In this document: piece after piece, positions 1 to 7,851 of the stretch
Layout: every line of letters begins with the position of its first letter
Position numbering within the stretch: the stretch's first letter is position 1
Assembly (NCBI GenBank): GCA_035301025.1
Contig: DATGUV010000144.1
Span: forward strand, 1-34,725
From: CALAMD01 sp035301025
GTDB lineage: Bacteria > Bacillota > Bacilli > Bacillales > Amphibacillaceae
Direction: 5' to 3'
Length of the DNA stretch: 34,725 nucleotides
Notes under the pieces: generated by a model
What the model saw: only the letters and a program-made list of their open reading frames with translations
The model's database searches: none
What the model was told of the DNA's origin: nothing
Program-made: the position numbers and the translations under genes

Positions 1-1385
1 CCTTCCATTTCGTATTTCATTAATCTGTTCATTTCAACAGCATACTCCATTGGAAGTTCACGTGTAAATGGCTCGATGAAGCCCATAACAATCATATCTG
101 TTGCTTCTTGTTCTTCAAGTCCTCTACTCATGAGGTAGAACAACTGCTCTTCAGATACTTTTGAAACTTTCGCTTCGTGCTCAAGTGACACGTTATCATT
201 TAAAATTTCGTTGTATGGAATCGTATCTGATGTAGACTCATTGTCTAGAATCAGCGTGTCACACTCAATGTTTGCACGTGCCCCGTCCGCTTTACGGCCG
301 AAATGAACGATTCCGCGGTAAGATACTTTTCCTCCATCTTTCGAAAGTGATTTCGACACAATGGATGATGAAGTATTTCTACCAATATGATGCATTTTCG
401 CACCAGCATCTTGGTGTTGACCTTTACCAGCAAAAGCAATGGAAATGGTTACGCCACGAGAACCTTCTCCTCTAAGAAGTACTGAAGGATATTTCATCGT
501 TAATTTCGATCCCATGTTTCCATCAATCCATTCCAACGTACCATTATCATCAACTGTAGCTCTCTTCGTTACTAAGTTGTAAACGTTGTTTGCCCAGTTT
601 TGAATGGTTGTGTAACGGCAATATGCATCTTTCTTAACAAAGATTTCAACAACCGCACTGTGTAGTGAGTTTGTTGTATAAATAGGTGCTGTACACCCTT
701 CCACATAATGAACAGAAGCACCTTCATCTACAATGATAAGTGTACGCTCAAACTGCCCCATGTTTTCCGAGTTGATGCGGAAGTATGCTTGGAGTGGTGC
801 TGTTGCTTTTACTCCTTTTGGAACGTAAATGAACGATCCACCAGACCATACAGCTGTGTTCAATGCTGAGAATTTGTTGTCAGAAGCCGGGATAACTTTA
901 CCGAAGTATTCTTTGAACATTTCCTCATGGTCTTGTAATGCAGAATCTGTATCTTTGAAAATAATTCCTAGTTCTTCTAAATCTTTTTCTAAACTTTGAT
1001 ACACAACTTCTGATTCATACTGTGCAGAAACCCCTGCTAAATACTTTTGCTCTGCTTCTGGGATACCTAAGCGGTCAAATGTTTGTTTAATCTCCTCAGG
1101 CACTTCATCCCATGATGTACTTTGAGCTTCAGATGGTTTTACATAGTAAATAATCTCATCAAAGTCTAGTTCTGAAAGATCTCCACCCCATTGTGGCATT
1201 GGTTTGCTGTAGAAGATGTCTAATGCTTTTAAACGTTCTTCTAACATCCACTCCGGTTCATTCTTCATACGGGAGATTTCTTCAACAATTTCTTTTGTTA
1301 ATCCTCGTTCAGTACGGAATACTGAAACGTCTTTATCTTGGAAACCATATTTATACGAATCAATTTCTGGCATTTCTTTCGCCAT
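1..1385 (-). CDS. sufB: Fe-S cluster assembly scaffold SufB (3' end cut by window edge)
   Basis: Scaffold subunit of the SufBCD complex, which builds [Fe-S] clusters in the cytosol from persulfide sulfur delivered by SufS and SufU. The open frame runs from ATG at 1385 (MAKEMPEIDSYKYGF) off the left edge with about 461 codons visible. Known SufB proteins are about 465 residues, so only the last few residues are missing. Visible SufB hallmarks are the YVEGCTAP segment in the core, the HHIGRNT segment, ECDTLILD and the end MSRGLEEQEATDMIVMGFIEPF, which is homologous to the SufD end in this operon. An AAGGAGG-type site lies just upstream of the ATG (about 1390-1400). It is the last gene of sufCDSUB, 39 bp after sufU. 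Confidence 0.96.
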   Translation of the reverse strand, partial: MAKEMPEIDSYKYGFQDKDVSVFRTERGLTKEIVEEISRMKNEPEWMLEERLKALDIFYSKPMPQWGGDLSELDFDEIIYYVKPSEAQSTSWDEVPEEIKQTFDRLGIPEAEQKYLAGVSAQYESEVVYQSLEKDLEELGIIFKDTDSALQDHEEMFKEYFGKVIPASDNKFSALNTAVWSGGSFIYVPKGVKATAPLQAYFRINSENMGQFERTLIIVDEGASVHYVEGCTAPIYTTNSLHSAVVEIFVKKDAYCRYTTIQNWANNVYNLVTKRATVDDNGTLEWIDGNMGSKLTMKYPSVLLRGEGSRGVTISIAFAGKGQHQDAGAKMHHIGRNTSSSIVSKSLSKDGGKVSYRGIVHFGRKADGARANIECDTLILDNESTSDTIPYNEILNDNVSLEHEAKVSKVSEEQLFYLMSRGLEEQEATDMIVMGFIEPFTRELPMEYAVEMNRLMKYEME

Positions 1386-1424
1386 GTTTAAAACCTCCTT
1401 GAGATATTTTCAAGTCGCGAGTGG

Positions 1425-1865
1425 CTAGTCGTTCTCATGGACTGTTTTCTCCATTGTCTTCCATGATAGTGTAGCACAGTTTATCCGAGCAGGAAACTGT
1501 GAAACTCCTTGTAAAGCTTCAATGTCTCCAAGTTCAAGTGATCCTGGGTCAATTTCTTGCCCGAGCATCATTTGAGAAAAAAGCTCTGACATTTTCATTG
1601 CATCTGATACCTTTTCGCCTTTAATTGCTTGAGTCATCATCGATGCAGATGCCATACTAATGGAACATCCTTCGCCATCAAATTTAATATCTTCTATAAC
1701 TTGATCATCATTAATTTTTACTTGGACTTCAATCCGGTCCCCGCAAGATGGGTTATTCATCTCTGCGATAAGAACAGATCCATCAAGATTTCCTTTGTTC
1801 CGTGGACTTTTATAATGGTCCATAATGACTTGTCTATATAATGTATCTAAATTATTAAAAGACAT
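1425..1865 (-). CDS. sufU: SufU, zinc-dependent sulfurtransferase partner of SufS
   Basis: 146-residue IscU-like protein. In Gram-positive bacteria SufU takes the persulfide from SufS by a zinc-ligand swap and passes it to SufB. The three conserved cysteines and the aspartate are present: NPSCGD (C41, D43), GEGCSIS (about C67) and NCATLSW (about C130). The SufU-specific insertion between the second and third cysteine is visible (LFSQMMLGQEIDPGSLELGD), which separates it from scaffold-type IscU. Its start overlaps the end of sufS by 11 bp, indicating translational coupling. Confidence 0.96.
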   Translation of the reverse strand: MSFNNLDTLYRQVIMDHYKSPRNKGNLDGSVLIAEMNNPSCGDRIEVQVKINDDQVIEDIKFDGEGCSISMASASMMTQAIKGEKVSDAMKMSELFSQMMLGQEIDPGSLELGDIEALQGVSQFPARINCATLSWKTMEKTVHEND

Positions 1866-3075
1866 CTCCGAAATACTCCTTCGCTTTTAAGAGTCCCTCT
1901 ACGAGTCGATCAATTTCTTCTTCTGTGTTGTATATATAAAAACTTGCACGTGCTGTTGCTGTAACTCCTAGCCATTTCATCAATGGTTGTGCACAATGAT
2001 GACCTGCGCGAACGGCAATTCCATAAGAATCAAGAATTGTTGCAGTGTCATGTGGATGCACGTCACTTAAATTAAACGTTACAAGAGCTGCTCGTTCCTT
2101 CGGACCATAAATTTCAATTCCTTCAATAGAAGATAATCTTTCCATCGCATATGAAGTAATTTTTTGTTCATGTACTGCAATGTTATCCATTCCTATCGAC
2201 TGGATAAAATCAATCGCTGCACCAAGTCCGATGGCACCTGCAATAATAGGCGTTCCACCTTCAAATTTCCATGGTAATTCTTTCCATGTTGAATCATGCA
2301 AATATACAAAATCAATCATTTCTCCACCGAATTCAACAGGCTCCATTGCTTCTAGATGTTCTTTTTTCCCGTATAACACACCAATACCGGTAGGTGCACA
2401 CATTTTATGACCAGAGAATGCGTAAAAATCACAATCTAACTCTTGTACATTCACTTCCATGTGGGGAATACCCTGGGCACCATCAACAACAATGACGGCT
2501 CCATGATCATGGGCAATCTGGGCAATTTCTTTAACTGGATTGACAGTTCCAAGTACATTTGACACATGTGCAATGGCAACAATTTTTGTTTTACTCGTTA
2601 CTGTAGCACGCACATCATCGAGTGTAATTGTTCCATCTTCCTGAAGAGGAATATACGATAATGTTGCTCCTGTTGCTTTAGCTGCTTGCTGCCACGGAAT
2701 AATATTACTATGATGCTCCATTTCAGTTAAGACAATTTCATCTCCCTCACGTAAATTCGCACGCGCATAACTTTGCGCTACGATATTCAGCGAGGCAGTC
2801 GTCCCACGAGTAAAAATAATTTCCGCTGTACTGTTAGCATGTATAAACCTGCGTACTTTGTCACGTGCACCTTCATATAAATCTGTTGCACGAGTACCTA
2901 GTGTATGAACACCACGGTGAACATTGGCATTATCATTTCGATAATAATGATCGACCGCTTCAATCACAGCTCTCGGCTTTTGTGCAGTTGCCGTTGAATC
3001 TAAGTAAACGAGCGGATGCCCGTTTACTTTTTGATCCAAAATTGGAAATTCATCACGAATGGACGCGATATCCAT
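1855..3075 (-). CDS. sufS: SufS cysteine desulfurase
   Basis: PLP enzyme (406 residues, group II cysteine desulfurase) that removes sulfur from cysteine to give alanine and an enzyme persulfide. The PLP lysine lies in SGHKM (K224), the catalytic cysteine in RAGHHC (C361), and the EMEHHSN and VDGAQ cofactor motifs are in place. By my count the two catalytic positions are the same as those I recall for B. subtilis SufS. The ATG overlaps the sufD stop by one base (TAATG), and the 3' end overlaps sufU by 11 bp, so sufD-sufS-sufU look translationally linked. Confidence 0.97.
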   Translation of the reverse strand: MDIASIRDEFPILDQKVNGHPLVYLDSTATAQKPRAVIEAVDHYYRNDNANVHRGVHTLGTRATDLYEGARDKVRRFIHANSTAEIIFTRGTTASLNIVAQSYARANLREGDEIVLTEMEHHSNIIPWQQAAKATGATLSYIPLQEDGTITLDDVRATVTSKTKIVAIAHVSNVLGTVNPVKEIAQIAHDHGAVIVVDGAQGIPHMEVNVQELDCDFYAFSGHKMCAPTGIGVLYGKKEHLEAMEPVEFGGEMIDFVYLHDSTWKELPWKFEGGTPIIAGAIGLGAAIDFIQSIGMDNIAVHEQKITSYAMERLSSIEGIEIYGPKERAALVTFNLSDVHPHDTATILDSYGIAVRAGHHCAQPLMKWLGVTATARASFYIYNTEEEIDRLVEGLLKAKEYFGDVF

Positions 3076-4382
3076 TAGTAGATTTTCCTCTCAATAAGTG
3101 TACGCAACTGTTTTTGAATGGAAGGAATTGGTAATTCATCCACTACAGGTTCTAAGAATCCTAGGATAATAAGACGTTCTGCCTCTTGTTTCGGGATTCC
3201 TCGGCTTTGTAAATAGTACATTTGGAATTCATCTACACGTCCAACTGATGCAGCGTGTCCTGCAGTAACATCATCTTCATCAATCAGTAAAATAGGGTTC
3301 GCATCTCCGCGAGCATCTTTACTTAACATAAGCACTCGTGATTCTTGTTCTGCGTTTGCACGTGTGGCACCATGTTCGATTTTTCCAATCGCATTGAAAA
3401 TTGATGTTGTATTCTCTTTCAACACACCACGTTGTAAGATTTGACCATCGGAATCTTTCCCGTGATGGTGTGTAATGGCTGTAAAGTTTTGTGTTTGTTT
3501 ACCACGGCCAGCTGTAACTGTACGTGCATGGGAAACTGAAAACTGACCAACTAAGTGTGTCACGTTTTCTGATACCGTGTTCCCATCATTCATTTGACCT
3601 AATGCCCAGTCAATCGTTGCACGCTCATCTGCAACTCCTCGACGGTTAATGTATGAAGTCGTGCCTGCAGCGAAGTTATCAACAGACCCATAAGATACAT
3701 TCGCATCATCATGAGCAAAAACTTCTGCAATAATGTTGGAAACATTTTCTTGTTCTGTATTATGTGAAATGTAGTTCTCTACAAATGTAAGTTCACTATC
3801 TTTATCAGCTACGATTAGCACATGGTTAAACAGTGCTGAAGATTCATTTTCTTGCCAGAAGATCGATTGAATAGGCTCTTCAACTTTAACTCCTTCAGGC
3901 ACGTATACAAATACTCCTCCATTCAAGTATGCAGCATGTAGAGCTGTTAAGCGGTGCTCATCTACAGCAACTGCCTCTTTCATGAAGTATTTTTCTACAA
4001 GATCACTATGATCTTTCATCGCTGTAAAAATATCAGTGAAAATAACACCTTTCTCTTGTAAATCTTTGCTTAACGTTGAGAATGCAACAGTTCCGTTTTG
4101 TTGAATGTGAATGTTGCTAGGTACATTATCTTGATCAATGAAGTCTTGTAATTCATTTGGCAATTCTTCTAAAGATGAAATCGTACTTCCTTCTGCCCCG
4201 AGCTCGAAGTTTGTAAAATTCCAACGACGAATGTTCGTTTTGTCTGGCTCAGGCATGTTCAGATCATGAGCTTGATCAAAAGCTTGAAGGCGTAATGACT
4301 TCATCCATTCTGGTTCATCTTTCTTATTTGAAAACGATGTTACATAATCTTTATCATATGGAAACTTTGTTTTTACAGTCAT
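3075..4382 (-). CDS. sufD: Fe-S cluster assembly protein SufD
   Basis: 435-residue paralogue of SufB that completes the SufBC2D complex. The C-terminal half carries the SufBD beta-helix core, including HHHGKDSDGQ, RGDANPILLIDEDDVTAGHAASVG and YYLQSRGIPKQEAERLIILGFLEPV; the histidine of TAGHAA matches the conserved His of SufD. The N-terminus (MTVKTKFPYD) is preceded by AGGAGGGG seven bases before the ATG. It follows sufC after about 21 bp. Confidence 0.97.
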   Translation of the reverse strand: MTVKTKFPYDKDYVTSFSNKKDEPEWMKSLRLQAFDQAHDLNMPEPDKTNIRRWNFTNFELGAEGSTISSLEELPNELQDFIDQDNVPSNIHIQQNGTVAFSTLSKDLQEKGVIFTDIFTAMKDHSDLVEKYFMKEAVAVDEHRLTALHAAYLNGGVFVYVPEGVKVEEPIQSIFWQENESSALFNHVLIVADKDSELTFVENYISHNTEQENVSNIIAEVFAHDDANVSYGSVDNFAAGTTSYINRRGVADERATIDWALGQMNDGNTVSENVTHLVGQFSVSHARTVTAGRGKQTQNFTAITHHHGKDSDGQILQRGVLKENTTSIFNAIGKIEHGATRANAEQESRVLMLSKDARGDANPILLIDEDDVTAGHAASVGRVDEFQMYYLQSRGIPKQEAERLIILGFLEPVVDELPIPSIQKQLRTLIERKIY

Positions 4383-4403
4383 TTAACTACCCCTCCTACC
4401 TAA

Positions 4404-5192
4404 TTACGCTTTTTGACCTACTGTTTCATCTTCAATTCCTAATTCCTCTTTGATCCACTCGTACCCTTCAGCTTCAAGTTTTTGTGCTAAATCTGCACCA
4501 CCTGATTTAACGATACGTCCTTGCATCATTACGTGTACGAAATCTGGAGTAATGTAGTTCAGTAAACGTTGGTAGTGTGTAATGATTAAGCACCCTAACC
4601 CAGTTTCTTCACGTACATTATTGATACTATCGGAAACAACCTTAAGCGCGTCAATATCTAGACCCGAGTCAATCTCGTCTAAAATTGCGATTTCTGGTTG
4701 TAGCATTTTCAATTGTAAAATTTCGTTTCTCTTCTTCTCTCCACCTGAGAAACCTTCGTTTAAGTAACGTTGTGCCATATTTTGATCAATATCTAGTTCA
4801 TCTAATGCATTATCCATTGTTTTAATGAATTGCATTAAAGGAATACCGTCATCTTCATCACGGCGTGCGTTAATAGAAGAACGTAAGAAATCAGATGTTG
4901 TTACACCACTAATTTCACTTGGATATTGCATAGCTAAAAATAGACCAGCACGTGCACGCTCATCTACTTCCATTTCTAGTACGTCTTCACCATTTAGTAG
5001 GATGCTTCCTTGTGTTATTTCATAAGATGGGTGTCCCATAACAGCTGAAGCAAGTGTTGACTTCCCAGTTCCGTTTGGCCCCATTACTGCGTGGAACTCC
5101 CCACTTTTAATCGTAAGGTTCACACCTTTTAATATTTCATTGTCTTCAATTTTTACATGAAGATCCTTAATTTCTAATGTTGTTTCTGACAT
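4404..5192 (-). CDS. sufC: SufC ATPase of the SUF complex
   Basis: ABC-type ATPase (262 residues) that drives conformational change in SufBCD. Walker A GPNGTGKST (38-46), signature FSGGEKKR and Walker B IAILDEIDSGLD are intact. A longer frame opens at 5237, but the ATG at 5192 (MSETTLEIKD) is chosen because GGAGGT lies six bases before it and the extra 15 residues have no family counterpart. It is the first gene of the operon. Confidence 0.97.
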   Translation of the reverse strand: MSETTLEIKDLHVKIEDNEILKGVNLTIKSGEFHAVMGPNGTGKSTLASAVMGHPSYEITQGSILLNGEDVLEMEVDERARAGLFLAMQYPSEISGVTTSDFLRSSINARRDEDDGIPLMQFIKTMDNALDELDIDQNMAQRYLNEGFSGGEKKRNEILQLKMLQPEIAILDEIDSGLDIDALKVVSDSINNVREETGLGCLIITHYQRLLNYITPDFVHVMMQGRIVKSGGADLAQKLEAEGYEWIKEELGIEDETVGQKA

Positions 5193-5280
5193 ATCAATAC
5201 CTCCAAATACTTTTTTATAGTGACTAAGAATAATCAAATGTGTTAAACAAATGAACCATTCTCAATTTATTCTCATTACA

Positions 5281-5309
5281 ATCTTAAATCATTTCCAATT
5301 TATTATCAA
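5281..5309 (-). promoter_or_regulatory. Candidate suf operon promoter
   Basis: On the minus strand TTGATA (5304-5309), a 17-base spacer and TAAGAT (5281-5286) fit a sigma-A promoter about 90 bp before sufC. The -10 matches only 4 of 6 positions, so this is tentative. The heptamer TGATAAT overlaps the -35 and two TGAGAAT heptamers lie just downstream (5258-5275); they are reminiscent of half Fur sites but are in direct, not inverted, order. Confidence 0.35.
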
Positions 5310-5713
5310 CTCATAAGACTGCACGAATCCTTTCATCTATAAGTCATTTGACTCCTTACATGTGGGGTAAAATAAAAGGGTTCATGTGTTAATGAATATA
5401 TCTTTTGTATGATCCCTAGCACACACATCCTATTCATTCATGCTGTCATTCTTTATGTCGATTTTAAACGATATATGGGAATAAAATAAGGATGTTCAGG
5501 AAAGATACACTGCTTTTTTATTAGAAACAATTTAAGGAAATTACTCCACACCTATTCATGATAACATATAGAATTTATCGGGCAAGTCGCTGAAACATTA
5601 AGTTTACCGGATATTTTTCAATACATGATACCTTTTTACATCTACCTCTTTTTATCGTACATATCGAACTTCTCTCACAATATTCCTTCATATTTAATTA
5701 TCAAATAGATTTC
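5310..5713. other. Gene-free gap between suf operon and yusE
   Basis: About 400 bases with no open frame of useful length, no RBS-backed start, no tRNA and no clear terminator hairpin. Base composition is as AT-rich as other spacers here. In B. subtilis, as I recall, the metNPQ methionine transporter genes lie between suf and yusE; nothing recognisable of them remains. Confidence 0.5.
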
Positions 5714-6022
5714 TTACTGAAAATACTGTGGAAAATAAGTATGTACATATGTATACATGTGAGCAACTGAATGGAATGTATAAATCTTCTCTTGTACAAC
5801 ATGATCTACAACAATCAGCAGACAAGGCACACTTTCAATTTGATGCTCTTGCATAAATTCTGGCTCTATGGACGCATTCATTTCAGCAAATAATGACTTG
5901 CCATGAATGTCTTCAATGGTTTCAAGAATATTTCGTGCTAAGTGACACGTTCCACAAAAGGGAGAATAAATATAAAGTAAATAGGATCCTTCTTCTTGTA
6001 TTTCTGTAGTAAATGGTTGCAC
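5714..6022 (-). CDS. yusE: YusE-like thioredoxin-fold protein
   Basis: Small cytosolic thioredoxin-family protein (about 102 residues). The redox motif is CGTC in YSPFCGTCHLARNIL, followed by the helix ETIEDIH and the SVPCLLI segment that holds the cis-Pro loop, with an extra Cys beside it. No signal peptide is seen. Start choice: the frame can begin at GTG 6031, ATG 6028 or GTG 6022. The Shine-Dalgarno AGGTGAT overlaps the first two, so it is correctly spaced (8 bases after AGG) only for GTG 6022. The next gene upstream is yusF (36 bp), as in B. subtilis. Function is probably thiol-disulfide exchange; the substrate is unknown. Confidence 0.82.
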   Translation of the reverse strand: MQPFTTEIQEEGSYLLYIYSPFCGTCHLARNILETIEDIHGKSLFAEMNASIEPEFMQEHQIESVPCLLIVVDHVVQEKIYTFHSVAHMYTYVHTYFPQYFQ

Positions 6023-6057
6023 AAACATCACCTTTTAATCGTATTCGTTTTCTTATA

Positions 6058-6402
6058 CTACAAAAAGCGACTGTCCACTGCAATATTTTGGCTCAATAAT
6101 GCATAGGCGATTTCATCTAATGGAGCTATTTCAACTTCTTTGTAGTCGCTACTGACACGAATATGATGGGCGTGAGGTAATTCGCGTGCAAGTTCTTTTC
6201 GTAATTCTAATCCTGAGTCATCTTCATCTACAAAGATATACACATCTCGATGATCCAGGTCATACCTATCTAATAACTCATCAAAATATGAAATGCTAAA
6301 CGTACCATATGTACAAATGATATCTACTTCTTCGTCTATGACACGTTTGATTTGTTGCCTGTCTGACTTCCCCTCTACGATAATGATCTTTTTATAATGC
6401 AA
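6058..6402 (-). CDS. yusF: Toprim-domain protein (YusF-like)
   Basis: 114-residue stand-alone Toprim domain. The motif glutamate is in IIIVEGKSD (E10) and the DxD pair in YIFVDEDDSG (D59, D61), the metal-binding set used by primases, topoisomerases and RNase M5. It resembles small Toprim proteins such as RNase M5/OLD-like nucleases, but its substrate is not known. It lies between yusE and gcvH as in B. subtilis. Confidence 0.85.
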   Translation of the reverse strand: MHYKKIIIVEGKSDRQQIKRVIDEEVDIICTYGTFSISYFDELLDRYDLDHRDVYIFVDEDDSGLELRKELARELPHAHHIRVSSDYKEVEIAPLDEIAYALLSQNIAVDSRFL

Positions 6403-6482
6403 TTAGAATCACCAACTTTTTCATTGTCCTGCTTGTTTCAGTGTAGACATTCATCCAGAAATTAATTCCATTTACCATTTAA

Positions 6483-6518
6483 AAAGCTGACTTTCTTAGC
6501 TCTAAGAAAGTCAGCTTT
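6483..6518 (-). terminator. gcvH rho-independent terminator
   Basis: Perfect 17-bp stem (AAAGCTGACTTTCTTAG and its complement) with a two-base centre, 10 bases after the gcvH stop. On the minus strand it is followed by a short U run (TTTTT). Confidence 0.85.
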
Positions 6519-6527
6519 CATCACGTA

Positions 6528-6908
6528 TTAGTCTTCAATAAATTCCTGATATCCTTCATCTGAGAGCAAGTCGTCAAATTCTGATGTGTCTGAAGGCTCA
6601 ATAACGATCATCCATGCATTTTCATATGGAGATTCGTTTACAAACTCTGGGTTATCCTCTAACTCCTCATTTACTTCCACTACTGTACCACTTAAAGGTG
6701 CATACAATTCGGAAACTGTTTTAACAGATTCTACACTTCCAAAAGAATCATCCGCTTCGATTTCGTCTCCAACCTCTGGTAATTCAACAAAAACAATATC
6801 ACCAAGCTCAGATTGGGCAAAATCAGTAATTCCAATACGAACTTTATCGCCTTCTTTTTTCACCCACTCGTGTTCTTCTGAATAAAGTAAATCCTTAGGT
6901 AAACTCAT
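6528..6908 (-). CDS. gcvH: Glycine cleavage system H protein
   Basis: 126-residue lipoyl carrier protein. The lipoylated lysine is K63 in GSVESVKTVSE, and the N-terminal LYSEEHEWV and later NEELEDNPEFVNESPY segments are typical. Besides carrying the aminomethyl group in glycine cleavage, in Bacillus GcvH is known to relay lipoyl groups from octanoyl transferases to other 2-oxoacid dehydrogenases. That may explain why it stands apart from gcvPT here. ATG 6908 is chosen over an upstream ATG at 6932 because GGAGGGG lies five bases before it. Confidence 0.97.
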   Translation of the reverse strand: MSLPKDLLYSEEHEWVKKEGDKVRIGITDFAQSELGDIVFVELPEVGDEIEADDSFGSVESVKTVSELYAPLSGTVVEVNEELEDNPEFVNESPYENAWMIVIEPSDTSEFDDLLSDEGYQEFIED

Positions 6909-7007
6909 AAGACCCCTCCATTGCAATATCATAAATTTTATAAAGTAATATTATGTACACGCATGAATTTCATGATGCATCCGAATTGCTGCCTCGCTCA
7001 ATATGAT

Positions 7008-7034
7008 TGTTCCCAGTATATTGGAACTATTATA
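7008..7034 (-). promoter_or_regulatory. Candidate gcvH -10 with downstream palindrome
   Basis: Minus-strand TATAAT at 7029-7034 lies about 120 bases before gcvH. Directly downstream, over the expected start of transcription, is GTTCC-N9-GGAAC (7009-7027). No convincing -35 is seen, so both the promoter and the operator role are tentative. Confidence 0.3.
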
Positions 7035-7085
7035 GTGACTTGCGAACAATGTTTCGATAACTATACAATCCATGTACATATAATA

Positions 7086-7448
7086 TTACGATGATAACCA
7101 AGTTTTAGCAAATTCCTCTTCTTTAAAACCAACTGTTACTTTTTCACCATCTGTAAGAATTGGACGCTTGATAAGCATTCCATCAGATGCAAGGTAAGAA
7201 GCCATTTCATCTGTTGAAGCATCTTTAATCTTATCTTTCATATGTTGCTCACGGTATACTTTTCCACTTGTATTAAAAAACTTACGAGGTGCTAGATTAC
7301 TTTTTTGGATGAAGTCAAGCAATGTTTCCTTGCTAGGTGTCTCTTCTACGATATGAACGGGCGTGTAATCTAGCTCATGTTCATCTAACCACTTTTTTGC
7401 TTTTTTGCATGTCCCACAATTGGGGTACCAATAAAACGTTAATGACAA
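7086..7448 (-). CDS. yusI: ArsC/Spx-family protein (YusI-like)
   Basis: 120-residue ArsC-like thioredoxin-fold protein of the Spx/MgsR/YusI group. The N-terminal CGTC redox motif (C11, C14) sits in WYPNCGTCKKAKKWL and the conserved arginine in LIKRPIL. No ATG is available at the correct place; the start is TTG at 7448, seven to eight bases after AAAGGAGG, although the frame stays open further upstream. It lacks an obvious RNA-polymerase-binding signature I can judge, so either reductase or Spx-like regulator is possible. It sits between gcvH and fadE as in B. subtilis. Confidence 0.88.
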   Translation of the reverse strand: MSLTFYWYPNCGTCKKAKKWLDEHELDYTPVHIVEETPSKETLLDFIQKSNLAPRKFFNTSGKVYREQHMKDKIKDASTDEMASYLASDGMLIKRPILTDGEKVTVGFKEEEFAKTWLSS

Positions 7449-7478
7449 CTCATGACCTCCTTTATATACCTTTCTTAT

Positions 7479-7487
7479 AGTATAGCA
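7479..7487 (-). promoter_or_regulatory. Extended -10 promoter of yusI
   Basis: Minus-strand TGCTATACT is an extended -10 (TG-N-TATACT) about 30 bases before the TTG start codon of yusI. No good -35 is present, which is usual for extended -10 promoters. Confidence 0.5.
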
Positions 7488-7590
7488 AATTATTACACGA
7501 TAATCGAAACAATATGTATTTACAGGGATTAATTCCTTTTTTGGACAATTTATACATACATGAGTGAATGTCATAATCTGTATTTTATAG

Positions 7591-7765
7591 GGATGGAACA
7601 AATCAAACTTGTATCTCCCAAAATACGAATAACATTCTAATGTAGCGTAGGAAATATACGGAGACTCCCGCGGGAAAGCGAAGTATATTTGCAGGAGCGG
7701 GTAATTCCACTTGTTACATTAAAATGTTCGTATTTGGGTTAACTTTAAATCTTTTATCCCACCCT
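7591..7765 (-). repeat. Short (internally deleted) copy of inverted-repeat element
   Basis: About 175 bp that matches, in reverse orientation, both ends of the element at 30640-30940. The outer arm rich in GGGATAAAAGATTTAAAGTT, then AAATACGAACATT.TAATGTAAC, GAAATATACTTCGCTTTCC and CGCGGGAGTCTCCGTATATTTCCT are shared almost base for base. The central 110-120 bp of the long copy are missing, with the joint in a GCGGG motif that flanks the deleted part. No coding content. It lies between yusI and the fadE terminator. Confidence 0.85.
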
Positions 7766-7801
7766 CTATTTTGGGTCATTATGAAACTCTCTCACATGTA
7801 A

Positions 7802-7837
7802 AAAGCTGAGACAATGAAAAAAATGTCTCAGCTTTTA
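7802..7837 (-). terminator. fadNAE operon terminator
   Basis: 13-bp perfect stem (AAAAGCTGAGACA and complement) around a 10-base loop, starting 15 bases after the fadE stop, with a U run on the minus strand. Confidence 0.85.
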
Positions 7838-7851
7838 TATCAATCCTTACC

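Noticed and set aside
251..475. Frames on both strands inside sufB
   Set aside because: They are shadows of the complete sufB reading frame, which simply has no stop codon within the window.
6909..7085. Possible glycine riboswitch before gcvH
   Set aside because: No tandem aptamer-like sequence; only a -10 and a short palindrome are seen, and the leader is too short for a tandem glycine aptamer.
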